A DNA stretch of 64,000 nucleotides from Taklimakanibacter albus (GTDB lineage: Bacteria; Pseudomonadota; Alphaproteobacteria; Rhizobiales; Aestuariivirgaceae), in the NCBI RefSeq assembly GCF_016595235.1, contig NZ_JAENHL010000006.1, positions 868,001 to 932,000 on the forward strand, read 5' to 3'. Below the pieces are notes generated by a model that had not been told where the DNA came from, did no database searches, and was given only the letters and a program-made list of their open reading frames with translations. The position numbers were made by a program, and so were the translations under genes. Below, piece after piece: positions 18,047 through 26,729 of this stretch (position 1 is its first letter; every line of letters begins with the position of its first letter).

Positions 18047-18531
18047 GTATAGACGCCGTAGTGGATGCGTCCCAGAAACTCCTGCACCAGCTCGCGACCG
18101 GCGGCAGTGGCGAGCAGATCAATCGGCCTCTGTCTGTCCAGGCCCATGGCCGGCTGGACCATCCACTTTTCCGCTTCTTCCTGGGAGCCGAAAACGACTG
18201 CAGCCCTGGCGAGGATGCGCGCGAAACTCCAGGCTCGCGAGCTTTGCTCCGGGCTGAGTGCGCCAGAACGGTCAGCCTTATGCCGCTGAAAGGTGCGCTC
18301 GCTCATGCCGAGGCCCTTCTCGAAAGCATCGCTGGTGTCGATGATGGTGAGATGGGTGACGAACACTTCCAGCGCCGCGCTCGGGAGGCCCTTGAGGATC
18401 ATGTCATGGGCCTCGATTGGACTGGACACGCGGCGCTTGAGCACCTTTGGTCCACCGAACAGCTCCGTAAGCTGATCGAACTCGCTGACGGGGCCGGCGG
18501 ATTCCGCAAACCCGGTGGCATGGTCGGCCAT
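18043..18531 (-). CDS. Xre/MbcA/ParS-type antitoxin (DUF2384)
   Basis: A 162-residue partner of the RES toxin. The N-terminal half holds a helix-turn-helix-like segment (SDAFEKGLGMSERTFQRHK) and the C-terminal half a DUF2384 toxin-binding domain (LSPEQSSRAWSFARILARAAVVFGSQEEAEKWM, PIDLLATAAGRELVQEFLGRIHYGVYT). Antitoxins of this class neutralise RES and repress their own operon. The 90 bp upstream are AT-rich and probably carry the promoter. It sits at the left edge of a 10.5-kb accessory block inserted after pyrG. Confidence 0.9.
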   Translation of the reverse strand: MADHATGFAESAGPVSEFDQLTELFGGPKVLKRRVSSPIEAHDMILKGLPSAALEVFVTHLTIIDTSDAFEKGLGMSERTFQRHKADRSGALSPEQSSRAWSFARILARAAVVFGSQEEAEKWMVQPAMGLDRQRPIDLLATAAGRELVQEFLGRIHYGVYT

Positions 18532-18621
18532 TTATCTCTCCGCGGACATGTGTCGCGCTTTTTGCGACGCCTGTCGTGTGGAGTCAATTCCTGGAACTTA
18601 ACTATTTGATTTAATATGCTT

Positions 18622-19296
18622 TTACCAGCTGATGCGGGTTCCTTCAAAACTGAAGAAACATCCACTGTCTCTGGGGCGGGCGGCATGGATGCGGGAGCGC
18701 AGGCCCTGCGCGCTTTGCGCCAACGGCACCTCCGCCTCGGGTCCGCCCATATCGGTCTTCACCCAGCCCGGATGCAGCGCCAGGAAGATGAGCCCGAAGT
18801 CGAAAGCGAGCTTGGCGGTCGCGATATTGAGCGCCGCCTTGGAGCAGCGATAGGCGTAATCGCCGTCGGCGTCGAGGCCTTCCGCCACCGAGCCGGCGCG
18901 GCTGCTGATATTGGCGACGATGCGCCGCTGGCCGCGCTCGAGATGCGCGCGGAAGGCCTTCACCATGAGGAGCGGGCCCAGCGTGTTGACCCTGATCGTC
19001 GCGAGAAAATCCTCCGTGGACAGAGTGTCGAGGCCACCCGTATCGCCGCGCCGGGCGGCATTGTTGATCAGGATGTCGACCGCCTCGGTCTGGAGATCGC
19101 GCGCGAGCGTGGCGATGCTGTCTTCATTGCCTGTATCGAGTGCCAGCCAGGTGACGTCGCCGGCGACCGGAGGAGGCTCGCCGGGGCCGCGCGAGCAGGC
19201 GAGCACGCGGCAGCCCGCCGCCGCATATTGCCGGGCGAGCTCGAGGCCCAGGCCGCGATTGGCGCCGGTGATCAGGACTGTTTCCTTCCTCATCAT
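18622..19296 (-). CDS. SDR family oxidoreductase
   Basis: A 224-residue short-chain dehydrogenase with a Rossmann fold binding NAD(P). The cofactor motif TGANRGLG is at residues 10-17, followed by NNAARRG, a catalytic serine in NISSRAGS, and the YxxxK motif as YRCSK. The segment HPGWVKTDMGGPEA is typical of the C-terminal region. The start overlaps the stop codon of the beta-glucosidase gene by one base, so the two are coupled. The substrate is unknown; the context points to handling of a sugar or aglycone released by the glucosidase. Confidence 0.88.
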   Translation of the reverse strand: MMRKETVLITGANRGLGLELARQYAAAGCRVLACSRGPGEPPPVAGDVTWLALDTGNEDSIATLARDLQTEAVDILINNAARRGDTGGLDTLSTEDFLATIRVNTLGPLLMVKAFRAHLERGQRRIVANISSRAGSVAEGLDADGDYAYRCSKAALNIATAKLAFDFGLIFLALHPGWVKTDMGGPEAEVPLAQSAQGLRSRIHAARPRDSGCFFSFEGTRISW

Positions 19297-20684
19297 CAGC
19301 CGTCGGCATTGCCGCGTGCGATCGTGGCATAGATCTCGCCGCTGAATTTGATCCGCCGCTCCTGGGTGACGAAATCGACATGCGCCAGGCCGAAGGGCGT
19401 CGAATAGCCATAGGCCCATTCGAAATTGTCCATCAGCGTCCAGGCGAAATAGCCCTTCACCGGCACGCCGCGCCGCATGGCGCGCGCCATATGATCGAGG
19501 TGATCGATATGATATTCGGCGCGCTCCACATCATGGATGGCGCCGTCGGGAGTCACCGGCTCGGGCCGCGTCGCGAAGCCGTTCTCCGAAATGTAGATCG
19601 CCTTGGGCGCGTAGTGTTCATGCACATAAAGCAGCACGTCTTCGATCGATGGCGGCCAGACCTCGTAATTCACGGCAGAATAGCGCCCGGGCGGATTGAC
19701 GCGCGCGAAGTTCAAGGGCGGCAATTCGGTGCCGCCGGCCATGATCGAGCGGCGATAGATGTTGACGCCCAGATAATCGAGCGGAGCCGCGATGATGGTG
19801 TTGTCGTCGGAACGGATATCCGGCAGCAGATCGCGGCATAGATCGAGCATGGATTGTGGGTAGTGGCCTTTGAATACCGCATCGAGGAACCAGCGGTTCT
19901 GCGCGTCCTCGAAATGTTTGGCCGCCGCCTGGTCGGCGGCCTTGTCGGAGGCCGCCGTCACCGTGTTGAGGTCGAGCACGATGCCGACATCGGCATTGCC
20001 GACATTCCCGCGGATCGCCGGCACCGCAAGGCCATGGGCGAGGAGGGCGTGATGGCTGGCGGCGAGGCCGCCTTTGGCGCCGTCCTTCAGCCCGGGCGCA
20101 TCCTCGCCCGTCGCATACCCGCTCCAGCAGAAGGTCCACGGCTCGTTCAGCGTCGTCCAATTCTGGACGCGATCGGAGAGGGCATTGCTCACCAGATCGG
20201 CATAGTCGGCGAAGCGATAGGCCGTATCGCGGTTGTACCAGCCGCCTTTGTCCTGAAGCGCCTGCGGCAGGTCCCAGTGATAGAGGGTGAGGAAGGGGCG
20301 GATGCCCGCCTCGGCGAGGCCATCGATCAGCCGCTTGTAGAAATCGAGACCGGTCGCATTCGCCTTGCCGGTGCCACCGGGCTGGATGCGCGACCAGGCC
20401 AGCGAGAAGCGATACGCGCCGAGCCCCAGCTCCCGCATGAGCCGGATATCCTCCGGCCAGCGGTGATAGTGGTCGCAGGCGACATCGCCGGTGCTGGCGT
20501 CGCTGATGACGCCGGGCGTGTGGGAGAAGCGGTCCCAGATGCTTTCGCCCTTGCCGTCCGCTTTGGGCGCACCCTCGATCTGATAGGCGGCGGTGGCGGC
20601 GCCGAACAGGAAAGGCCCCGGCACGCGCAATTCCTCGGCGCGCGCCATGAGCCGTTCCATGTCCTCAGCGGTGTTTGACATCAT
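19296..20684 (-). CDS. GH1 family beta-glucosidase
   Basis: A 462-residue glycoside hydrolase family 1 enzyme with a TIM barrel. The acid/base E181 is in TTLNEPWTF, and the nucleophile E367 is in YISENGFATR. Other hallmarks are FLFGAATAAYQIEGA, the YHWDLPQAL loop and NFEWAYGYSTPFGL. There is no signal peptide, so it should act in the cytosol on an imported glycoside. Its start lies 20 bp inside the end of the permease gene, and the SDR gene is coupled behind it. The operon is headed by a LacI regulator and an amino-acid-type binding protein, an unusual partner set for a GH1 enzyme. Confidence 0.95.
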   Translation of the reverse strand: MMSNTAEDMERLMARAEELRVPGPFLFGAATAAYQIEGAPKADGKGESIWDRFSHTPGVISDASTGDVACDHYHRWPEDIRLMRELGLGAYRFSLAWSRIQPGGTGKANATGLDFYKRLIDGLAEAGIRPFLTLYHWDLPQALQDKGGWYNRDTAYRFADYADLVSNALSDRVQNWTTLNEPWTFCWSGYATGEDAPGLKDGAKGGLAASHHALLAHGLAVPAIRGNVGNADVGIVLDLNTVTAASDKAADQAAAKHFEDAQNRWFLDAVFKGHYPQSMLDLCRDLLPDIRSDDNTIIAAPLDYLGVNIYRRSIMAGGTELPPLNFARVNPPGRYSAVNYEVWPPSIEDVLLYVHEHYAPKAIYISENGFATRPEPVTPDGAIHDVERAEYHIDHLDHMARAMRRGVPVKGYFAWTLMDNFEWAYGYSTPFGLAHVDFVTQERRIKFSGEIYATIARGNADG

Positions 20685-22296
20685 ATTTCCTCTCGATGGA
20701 TGTGATCAGGCTGGCCGCGGCAAGAGTGAGCAGTACATAGAAGACCGCGGCGGAATTGTAAGGAGCGAAAGGCAGGAAGCTCGCCGACTGGAACTCGCGC
20801 ATGCGTTGCGTGATGTCGCGGATCGACAGGATCGACAATAGCGACGTGTCCTTGAGAATGGCGATGAATTCGTTGCCGAGCGGCGGAATGATGACGCGGA
20901 AGGCCTGCGGGATGATCACCAGCCGTGCGGTGGTCCAGCGGCTCAAGCCCAGACTGCGCGCCGCCTCGATCTGCCCGGCGGGCACCGCCTTGAGGCCGGC
21001 GCGGAAGATCTCAGCCAGATAGGCCGAATAAGCGAGCGCCATGGCGGCGATGCCGCGCAGGAGATTGGGCGGATCGACGAAGCCGCCGGTCCCGTCCTTG
21101 ATGGCGCCGCTGAGCGGCAGGCCGACATAGAGGACGATCACCAGCATGGGAATGCCGCGCAAGGTGTCGATGATGAACTCGGCGCCGATGGCGAGCGGAT
21201 GGCGGTGATGCAGGAAGCCGCCGAAAGTGAGAAGGGCGGTGACGACCGCCGCGATGGCGAAGGCGGTGCCGGCGGTTTTATTGCGATCGGGGAGCGAGGC
21301 CGTCTGCCAGAGCGTGGCGGCGCCCGCTTCGAGAGCGGTCGCCGGGACGAGAGCGGCGCTCACATCCTGGCCTTGCGCGACCGCCTTCAGCGCCGCTTCG
21401 GCGGTGGCAAAGGTTTTCAGCGGCAGCTCGTCGACCTGCGGCGCGCCGGGAAACTGGGCGAAGCGCACCTGCTCGATGAGGCCGCGCGGGGTGTTCTGGA
21501 TGACCGCCACCTTGCCGGCGAGCGTGCCGGTGAGGCTGTAGGCAATGGCCGGCTGCAGGAACTGCCAGGCCGCGCCCAAAACGAAGAACGCCGCGATGGC
21601 CGGAAACACATAGAAGCTGCGCCGTACGAGCTGCAACTGCAGCATCATGACCCAGCCGAGGCCGAGCAGGATCGCCAGGATGTAAGCCAGGACGGCGGCA
21701 CGGATCGAGGTCGCGAGTCCCGCCGCGAAACCCAGATAGGCGAAGAGGAGGAGATAGAGCAGGCCCGCGCCATTGAGGGCAGTCAGCCCCCAGAAGGCAG
21801 CGCGGCGCAAACTTTCGGAGGCGCGGCTGAAAGTGAGCGCGAAACCGGCGAGCGACAGGAGCGCATAGGTGAGAAAACCATGTTGGGCGATCTGAGCGAC
21901 GGCGGCGAGGGCCGTCTCGGTCAAGCGGCGCGGCGTCTCGCCCCTGACCACGATATCGGAGATGAAGGGATCGACGCTGTTGGCGACGATGGAGGCAAGG
22001 AACGGCAGGGCCGTCGCCGTCACGGCGAGCCAGGCGGAAAGGACGAGATTGAGACCCGCAAGCACGAGGCTGGCTTGTGGCCGGGAGCGATGCCAGTAAA
22101 GCGCGGCGAGTCCGGAGGCGAAGGCCAGCAGCAGCAGGACGAAGCCCGGCAGCAGGAGCGACGCGCCATGCTCGATGCCGAGAATGGCGGCGAGCGAGCG
22201 GCGGTAATCGGGCGACGCGGCGAAGATATAGATGATGAAGGGCAGCGCCGAGAGGATGATGAGATTGCTCGGCCGCAGTTTCCGCAGGAACCGCAT
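20665..22296 (-). CDS. ABC transporter permease of the polar amino-acid type, with a large N-terminal extension
   Basis: A 543-residue membrane protein starting MRFLRKLRPSN; GAGGA lies upstream. Residues 340-535 are a HisM/GlnP-type permease with the EAA loop EAARSLGLSRWTTARLVIIPQA and GNEFIAILKDTSLLSIL. The first 250 residues contain about seven further hydrophobic segments. Residues 255-325 form a soluble stretch (GKVAVIQNTPRG, LKTFATAEAALKAVAQGQDVSAALVP) that resembles a lobe of a type 2 periplasmic binding protein. The family core is usually about 220-250 residues, so this is a strongly extended form. No ATPase gene is nearby. Confidence 0.85.
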   Translation of the reverse strand: MRFLRKLRPSNLIILSALPFIIYIFAASPDYRRSLAAILGIEHGASLLLPGFVLLLLAFASGLAALYWHRSRPQASLVLAGLNLVLSAWLAVTATALPFLASIVANSVDPFISDIVVRGETPRRLTETALAAVAQIAQHGFLTYALLSLAGFALTFSRASESLRRAAFWGLTALNGAGLLYLLLFAYLGFAAGLATSIRAAVLAYILAILLGLGWVMMLQLQLVRRSFYVFPAIAAFFVLGAAWQFLQPAIAYSLTGTLAGKVAVIQNTPRGLIEQVRFAQFPGAPQVDELPLKTFATAEAALKAVAQGQDVSAALVPATALEAGAATLWQTASLPDRNKTAGTAFAIAAVVTALLTFGGFLHHRHPLAIGAEFIIDTLRGIPMLVIVLYVGLPLSGAIKDGTGGFVDPPNLLRGIAAMALAYSAYLAEIFRAGLKAVPAGQIEAARSLGLSRWTTARLVIIPQAFRVIIPPLGNEFIAILKDTSLLSILSIRDITQRMREFQSASFLPFAPYNSAAVFYVLLTLAAASLITSIERKYDVKHR

Positions 22297-22364
22297 GATG
22301 ATGTCCTCGCGTGATGGTGGGCCGGCGGTCCGTATCACCCGCCGGCCGAAAGCCGTTCAGGTCA

Positions 22365-23114
22365 CTATTTCTTGACGCCCCAATATTTGTCGATGAGCGC
22401 CGCGAGCGTGCCGTCATCCTTGATCGCCTTCAGGCCTTCATTGAAAGCGGCGACATGTTCGTCGCCCTTGCGGAACACGAGGCCCAGGGGATCGGACTGC
22501 AGATCTTTTATGCCGACCACCAGCTCGCCGGCGAATTCCTTTTCATAGGCCGCGCCATTGGCGCCGTTGATGACGACACCGTCGACATCCTTGTTCTTCA
22601 GGGCGAGAATGGCGGCGCTGAATGTGTCATAGGCGGCGACCTTGTCCTTGCCGACCAGTGTTTCGGCGAGCTGGGCGTCGGTGGTGTTGGCCTGGGCGGA
22701 GAGTTTCTTGCCGTTGTTCTTGAAGTCGTCGACCGTCAGGCCCTGATCGGCGACGCGCATCAGAATGGCCTGGCTGTTGACGATATAGGGATCGGTGAAG
22801 TCCATCGCCTTCTTGCGCTCATCGGTGATCGACACGCCGGAGGCCACGAGATCGAAATTGCCCTGGTCGAGCGCGGCGAAGATGCCGTCCCAGCCGGTGG
22901 TGACGAATTCAGCCTTGCAGTTGAGCTTGGCGCAGATGGCGTTCACCACATCGACGTCGAAGCCGACGATCTGGCCGCTCGCCTGGTCGACATATTCCAT
23001 CGGCGGCGATGTCGTGTCGGAGCCGACTTTGAGTGTCTTGCCGCCGAGATCGGCGGCCTGGACCGGGCCCGCGAGCACTAAAGCGGCGAGCACGGCGAAC
23101 AGATATTTCTTCAT
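22365..23114 (-). CDS. Periplasmic solute-binding protein of the polar amino-acid ABC family
   Basis: A 249-residue SBP_bac_3 protein. The signal peptide covers about residues 1-20 (KKYLFAVLAALVLAGPVQAA). The fold markers are LKVGSDTTSPPMEY, GQIVGFDVDVVNAICAKL, GIFAALDQGNFDLVASGVSIT and RKKAMDFTDPY. It ends LAALIDKYWGVKK, typical of the family. Members bind amino acids, opines and similar small polar solutes. Here the neighbours are a GH1 beta-glucosidase and a LacI regulator, so the ligand could be a glycosylated amino compound; that is inference. The start overlaps the lacI-type stop by 4 bp. Confidence 0.93.
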   Translation of the reverse strand: MKKYLFAVLAALVLAGPVQAADLGGKTLKVGSDTTSPPMEYVDQASGQIVGFDVDVVNAICAKLNCKAEFVTTGWDGIFAALDQGNFDLVASGVSITDERKKAMDFTDPYIVNSQAILMRVADQGLTVDDFKNNGKKLSAQANTTDAQLAETLVGKDKVAAYDTFSAAILALKNKDVDGVVINGANGAAYEKEFAGELVVGIKDLQSDPLGLVFRKGDEHVAAFNEGLKAIKDDGTLAALIDKYWGVKK

Positions 23115-24181
23115 GGCGTTCCTCTCTGTTGTTGGTTTGCCTGCCGGACCACGAGATCCGGCCGGTAGAGTTCCTGCAACGCCGCCGGTTCTTCGCCGGC
23201 GATGCGGCGCAGGAAGAATTCCCCGAGCTTGCGGCCGAGCCGCTCGATCGGGAGATAGAAGGTGGTCAAGGGCGGCGCGAAATAGGCGCTGACATTGATG
23301 TCGTCGTAAGCGATGACATCGACGTCGCGCCCGGCCGCGAGGCCCAATTCGGCAAGTCCCGCCAGCACGCCGAGCGTCGTCGCCTCGTTGACGCAGATGA
23401 AGCCGGTCGGCGGATCCGGTATATGGCGCAAGTGGAGCACGCTCTCCTTGCCGAAACGCGTGGAGAGGCCGCCGGCCGCGATGAGGTCATCGCAGGGCGT
23501 AATGCCCGCTTGAACGAAGGCGCGGTGAAAGCCATCGATACGGTCCATCGCGTAGGACAGCCGGCCGTCGGGATTGATGAGGGCGATGCGCCGATGGCCG
23601 CCGGCGATCAGCCGCTCTGTCGCGGCATAAGCGGCCCAGTCATTGTCGACATCGACATGCGCATAGGCGAGGGGCTTGCGGCAGCGGCCGAGAGCGACGA
23701 ACGGGAAGTTGCGCTCGACCAGGAAGTCGATGCGCGGATCCTCGGCGAGGATGCCGGAGAAAATGAGGCCGTCGGCGAGGCCGGCATCGACGATGCGCTG
23801 GGCTGCGAGACGCCCATCCTCGGCATCGCGGATGACATGGATGGAAATGCGATAGTCCGATCCCTCGAGCGCCTGGCTGATGCCGCTCAGGATCTGGGTA
23901 TATTCGACGCCGTCCCATTCGAAGCCTTCGGCAACGGTAACCGGCATCAGCACGGCGGCCTGGAATGTTTTGCCGGCGCGCAGTGATACGCCGCGCATAT
24001 TGGCCTGGTAGCCCGCCTTGAGGGCCGCCTCGCGGATGCGTTCCTTGGTTTCAGCCGTGACGACGGGGGAATCCCGGAGCGCCTTGGAGATGGTGGCAAT
24101 GGAATAGCCGGTCGTCTGCGCCAGGGTCTTCACCGTGGGGCGCTGAGTGGCCATCTGCGATTGCGGCTTCTTGGGATTCAT
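23111..24181 (-). CDS. LacI family transcriptional regulator
   Basis: A 356-residue regulator. The N-terminal LacI helix-turn-helix is PTVKTLAQTTGYSIATISKALRD, followed by the hinge helix region KAGYQANMRG. Residues 65-350 form the periplasmic-binding-like effector domain (VLMPVTVAEGFEWDGVEYTQILSGI, ADGLIFSGI, VDVIAYDDINVSAYFAPPLTTFYLP). The start at MNPKKPQSQ is preceded by GGAG very close to the ATG; MATQRP ten codons later is an alternative. It heads the binding protein, permease, glucosidase and SDR operon. A palindromic AAAACGTTTT upstream suggests autoregulation. Confidence 0.93.
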   Translation of the reverse strand: MNPKKPQSQMATQRPTVKTLAQTTGYSIATISKALRDSPVVTAETKERIREAALKAGYQANMRGVSLRAGKTFQAAVLMPVTVAEGFEWDGVEYTQILSGISQALEGSDYRISIHVIRDAEDGRLAAQRIVDAGLADGLIFSGILAEDPRIDFLVERNFPFVALGRCRKPLAYAHVDVDNDWAAYAATERLIAGGHRRIALINPDGRLSYAMDRIDGFHRAFVQAGITPCDDLIAAGGLSTRFGKESVLHLRHIPDPPTGFICVNEATTLGVLAGLAELGLAAGRDVDVIAYDDINVSAYFAPPLTTFYLPIERLGRKLGEFFLRRIAGEEPAALQELYRPDLVVRQANQQQRGTP

Positions 24182-24231
24182 CTCCGGCTTTCCACCCGGG
24201 CCGTCCTGCCGCAATCTGGTACAACATAATA

Positions 24232-24241
24232 AAAACGTTTT
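24232..24241. promoter_or_regulatory. Putative LacI-family operator
   Basis: AAAACGTTTT is a perfect 10-bp palindrome with the central CG typical of LacI-family operators. It lies about 50 bp before the regulator's start and about 80 bp before the divergent MscS gene, in an AT-rich patch. Confidence 0.6.
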
Positions 24242-24320
24242 CAATAAGGGTTTTTGCTTGAAGCCAAACGATACCAGGAGGCGTCTGGCGCGCCGTGCCG
24301 GGCGGCGGTAAAACCGCGCC

Positions 24321-26729
24321 ATGAGTCTGATCGATCACCGTTTCCGCTATGCCCTTACCGTTTTCTGCGGCTTCCTCGTCCTGGCGCTCCAGGCCTTCGC
24401 CTTCGATCAGGCGATCCTCGGCCAGGCGGAGCGCGCCGCTGTTTCGCTGCGCCAGGATCTGACGCGCATCCAGAGCGAGCTGGTACTGCCGACGCTGACG
24501 GCCGACCAACTGACCGGATACCGGCGTCAGCTCGACGATATCCGCGCCAATGCGGTGCGGATGTCCGAGAGCCTGAAAGGGCCCTTCGCCGAGGTCGATC
24601 AGCAATTGAAGAGCCTCGGCCCGGCGCCCACCGACGGCAGCACCGAGCAGCCGACGATCGCCGACCGCCGCACCGATCTCGAGACCAGCCTCAATCGCAT
24701 CAAGGCGGCGCAGGCGCAGCTCGATCTCATCGCGGTCGAGACAGATCAGCTGATCGATCGCACCACGCAATTGCAGCGCGACCAGTTCTTGAGCCGGCTG
24801 CTCGAAAAATCGAAGTCGATCCTCAATCCGGCGCTCTGGCTCGATGGACTCCTGGCCACCGGTCTTTTCTTCACCCGCTTGAACCAACTCCTGGTCAACT
24901 GGTGGAACGAGGCCTCGCGCACCGGCGATTTGATCGTCCTCGTCATCATGCCGATGTTCCTGGTGGCGTTGTTTTATCTCTATCGCGCCATTCGTGGCTG
25001 GTTCACCCGCCGCTTCGGCGCCGGAGCGCATGGGGCACGCCGTCCGCCTGACGATACCGACCGCCTTTGGCGCATCGTGCGCGGCGTGCTGTTTACGGCG
25101 GTGATCGGCACCGCGCTCATCGTCGCGACCTTCCTCGCTTTCCAGCTGGCCGGTATTTTCACCGCCCGTTTCGAGCAGCTCTTTTCAGCCCTCGTCGATC
25201 TGCTCTATTTCCCGGCCGTGCTGAGCGCATTGGCCTATCGGCTCGCGGCGCCTACCAATCCGGCCTACCGGGTGATCAATCTGGACGACAGGTCGGCTGG
25301 CCAGTTCGCGCTGCTGGCGAGCCTTGCCGCGCTGCTGTCGCAAGGCAAGAACTTCTTCACCGAGCTGTCGGGTGTGTTCTATCTGCCGGTCACCTTCACG
25401 GTGGCGCAGGGAGCCACGGTCTCGATCGCGCTGATCGTCGTCATCGCGATGATCCTCATCGTGGCGCGCAGCCAGGAAGGGCTGCCCAAGACGGCCCATG
25501 GCGGTGATGTCTATTTCCAATGGGCGAGCAAATTCGGTCCGCTGATCTGGCTGCTGCTGGTGATCGCGACCATTGCGCTGTGTCTCGGCTATATCGCGCT
25601 TGCCGGCTTCATCACAGAGCAGATCGTCGACACGGCCATTATCGTCATCACCTTGCTGCTCGTCCATCATCTGACCGACGCGCTGGTGGTGTCGGGCCTC
25701 GATAGCGGCTCGGGATTCGGCCGTTTCCTGCGCAATCTCACCGGGCTCGGCGATCGCGGCGTCGCGCGGCTGAGCACGCTGTTCCGCACTTTCATTGACC
25801 TGGCGCTGGTCCTGGTCGGCCTGCCGCTGCTCTTCGTGAGCTGGGCGGTGACCTGGGTCAGCTTCTCGAGCCTGATCGATCGTGCCTTCGATACGTTCAA
25901 GGTCGGCGACCTCAGCTTCTCGCTTTCGAGCGTGGCGCTGATCATCGCCATCCTGGCCTGCGGCTTCATTCTCACGAAGCTCATCACCCGCTGGCTCAAT
26001 TCGCGCGTTCTGTCGCAAACCCAGATCGACAGCGGTGTCCGCGACTCGGTCGTGAAGGGCGCCAATTACGCGGGTTATGTCGCCGCCGCTGGCTTCGCGC
26101 TCTCCGCCGCCGGCCTCGACTTCTCCAATCTCGCCATCATCGCCGGCGCGCTCGGCGTCGGTATCGGTTTCGGTCTCCAGTCGATCGTCAACAACTTCCT
26201 GTCGGGCCTCATCCTCTTGGCCGAGCGCCCGGTGCGGGCGGGCGACTGGGTCGACGTCAAGGGCTCGGAAGGCATCATCAAGCAGATCAATGTGCGCTCG
26301 ACCGAGATCCAGACCTTCGACAATTGCACGATCATCGTGCCGAATTCGCTCCTGATCACCGAGCCGGTGAAGAACTGGACGCATCGCGATACGATCGGCC
26401 GCTTCGTCGTGACCGTATCCGCCTCGCTCAGCGCCGATCCGGTCCTCGTGCGCGACATCATCCTCAAAGCCGCCAAGGATCACGCGCTGGTGCTCTATCA
26501 TCCCGAACCCAACATCACGCTCAGGGACTTCGGCCAGAACGGCTATGTCTTCGACCTCAAGGCCTATGTCGGCGACATCATGAGCGGCGCCGCGGTCGCG
26601 AGCGACATCCGTTTCTCCATCCTGGCGGCCTTCCAGGAAAACGGCATCCAGCTGCCGCGCGCCTTCCCGGATGTGAAGGTGGGCGAAGGCGATGCGCGGC
26701 TGCCCGGCGCGAAACCGGCCAAGGCATGA
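24321..26729 (+). CDS. Mechanosensitive ion channel, MscS/MscK type with DUF3772
   Basis: An 802-residue channel. After an N-terminal hydrophobic segment (YALTVFCGFLVLALQAFAF) comes a periplasmic helical, coiled-coil-like region containing a DUF3772-type segment (up to about residue 195). About ten membrane helices follow. The conserved MscS domain lies around residues 590-790: GYVAAAGFALSAAGLDFSNLAIIAGALGVGIGFGLQSIVNNFLSG, ERPVRAGDWVDV, FDNCTIIVPNSLLITEPVKNW. Such channels release solutes under hypo-osmotic shock. The gene is divergent from the lacI-type gene, and its stop overlaps the next start by 4 bp. Confidence 0.93.
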   Translation: MSLIDHRFRYALTVFCGFLVLALQAFAFDQAILGQAERAAVSLRQDLTRIQSELVLPTLTADQLTGYRRQLDDIRANAVRMSESLKGPFAEVDQQLKSLGPAPTDGSTEQPTIADRRTDLETSLNRIKAAQAQLDLIAVETDQLIDRTTQLQRDQFLSRLLEKSKSILNPALWLDGLLATGLFFTRLNQLLVNWWNEASRTGDLIVLVIMPMFLVALFYLYRAIRGWFTRRFGAGAHGARRPPDDTDRLWRIVRGVLFTAVIGTALIVATFLAFQLAGIFTARFEQLFSALVDLLYFPAVLSALAYRLAAPTNPAYRVINLDDRSAGQFALLASLAALLSQGKNFFTELSGVFYLPVTFTVAQGATVSIALIVVIAMILIVARSQEGLPKTAHGGDVYFQWASKFGPLIWLLLVIATIALCLGYIALAGFITEQIVDTAIIVITLLLVHHLTDALVVSGLDSGSGFGRFLRNLTGLGDRGVARLSTLFRTFIDLALVLVGLPLLFVSWAVTWVSFSSLIDRAFDTFKVGDLSFSLSSVALIIAILACGFILTKLITRWLNSRVLSQTQIDSGVRDSVVKGANYAGYVAAAGFALSAAGLDFSNLAIIAGALGVGIGFGLQSIVNNFLSGLILLAERPVRAGDWVDVKGSEGIIKQINVRSTEIQTFDNCTIIVPNSLLITEPVKNWTHRDTIGRFVVTVSASLSADPVLVRDIILKAAKDHALVLYHPEPNITLRDFGQNGYVFDLKAYVGDIMSGAAVASDIRFSILAAFQENGIQLPRAFPDVKVGEGDARLPGAKPAKA

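Noticed and set aside
18616-19332. Plus-strand frame over the SDR gene
   Set aside because: The minus strand carries the TGxxxGxG and YxxxK motifs and is coupled to the glucosidase gene.
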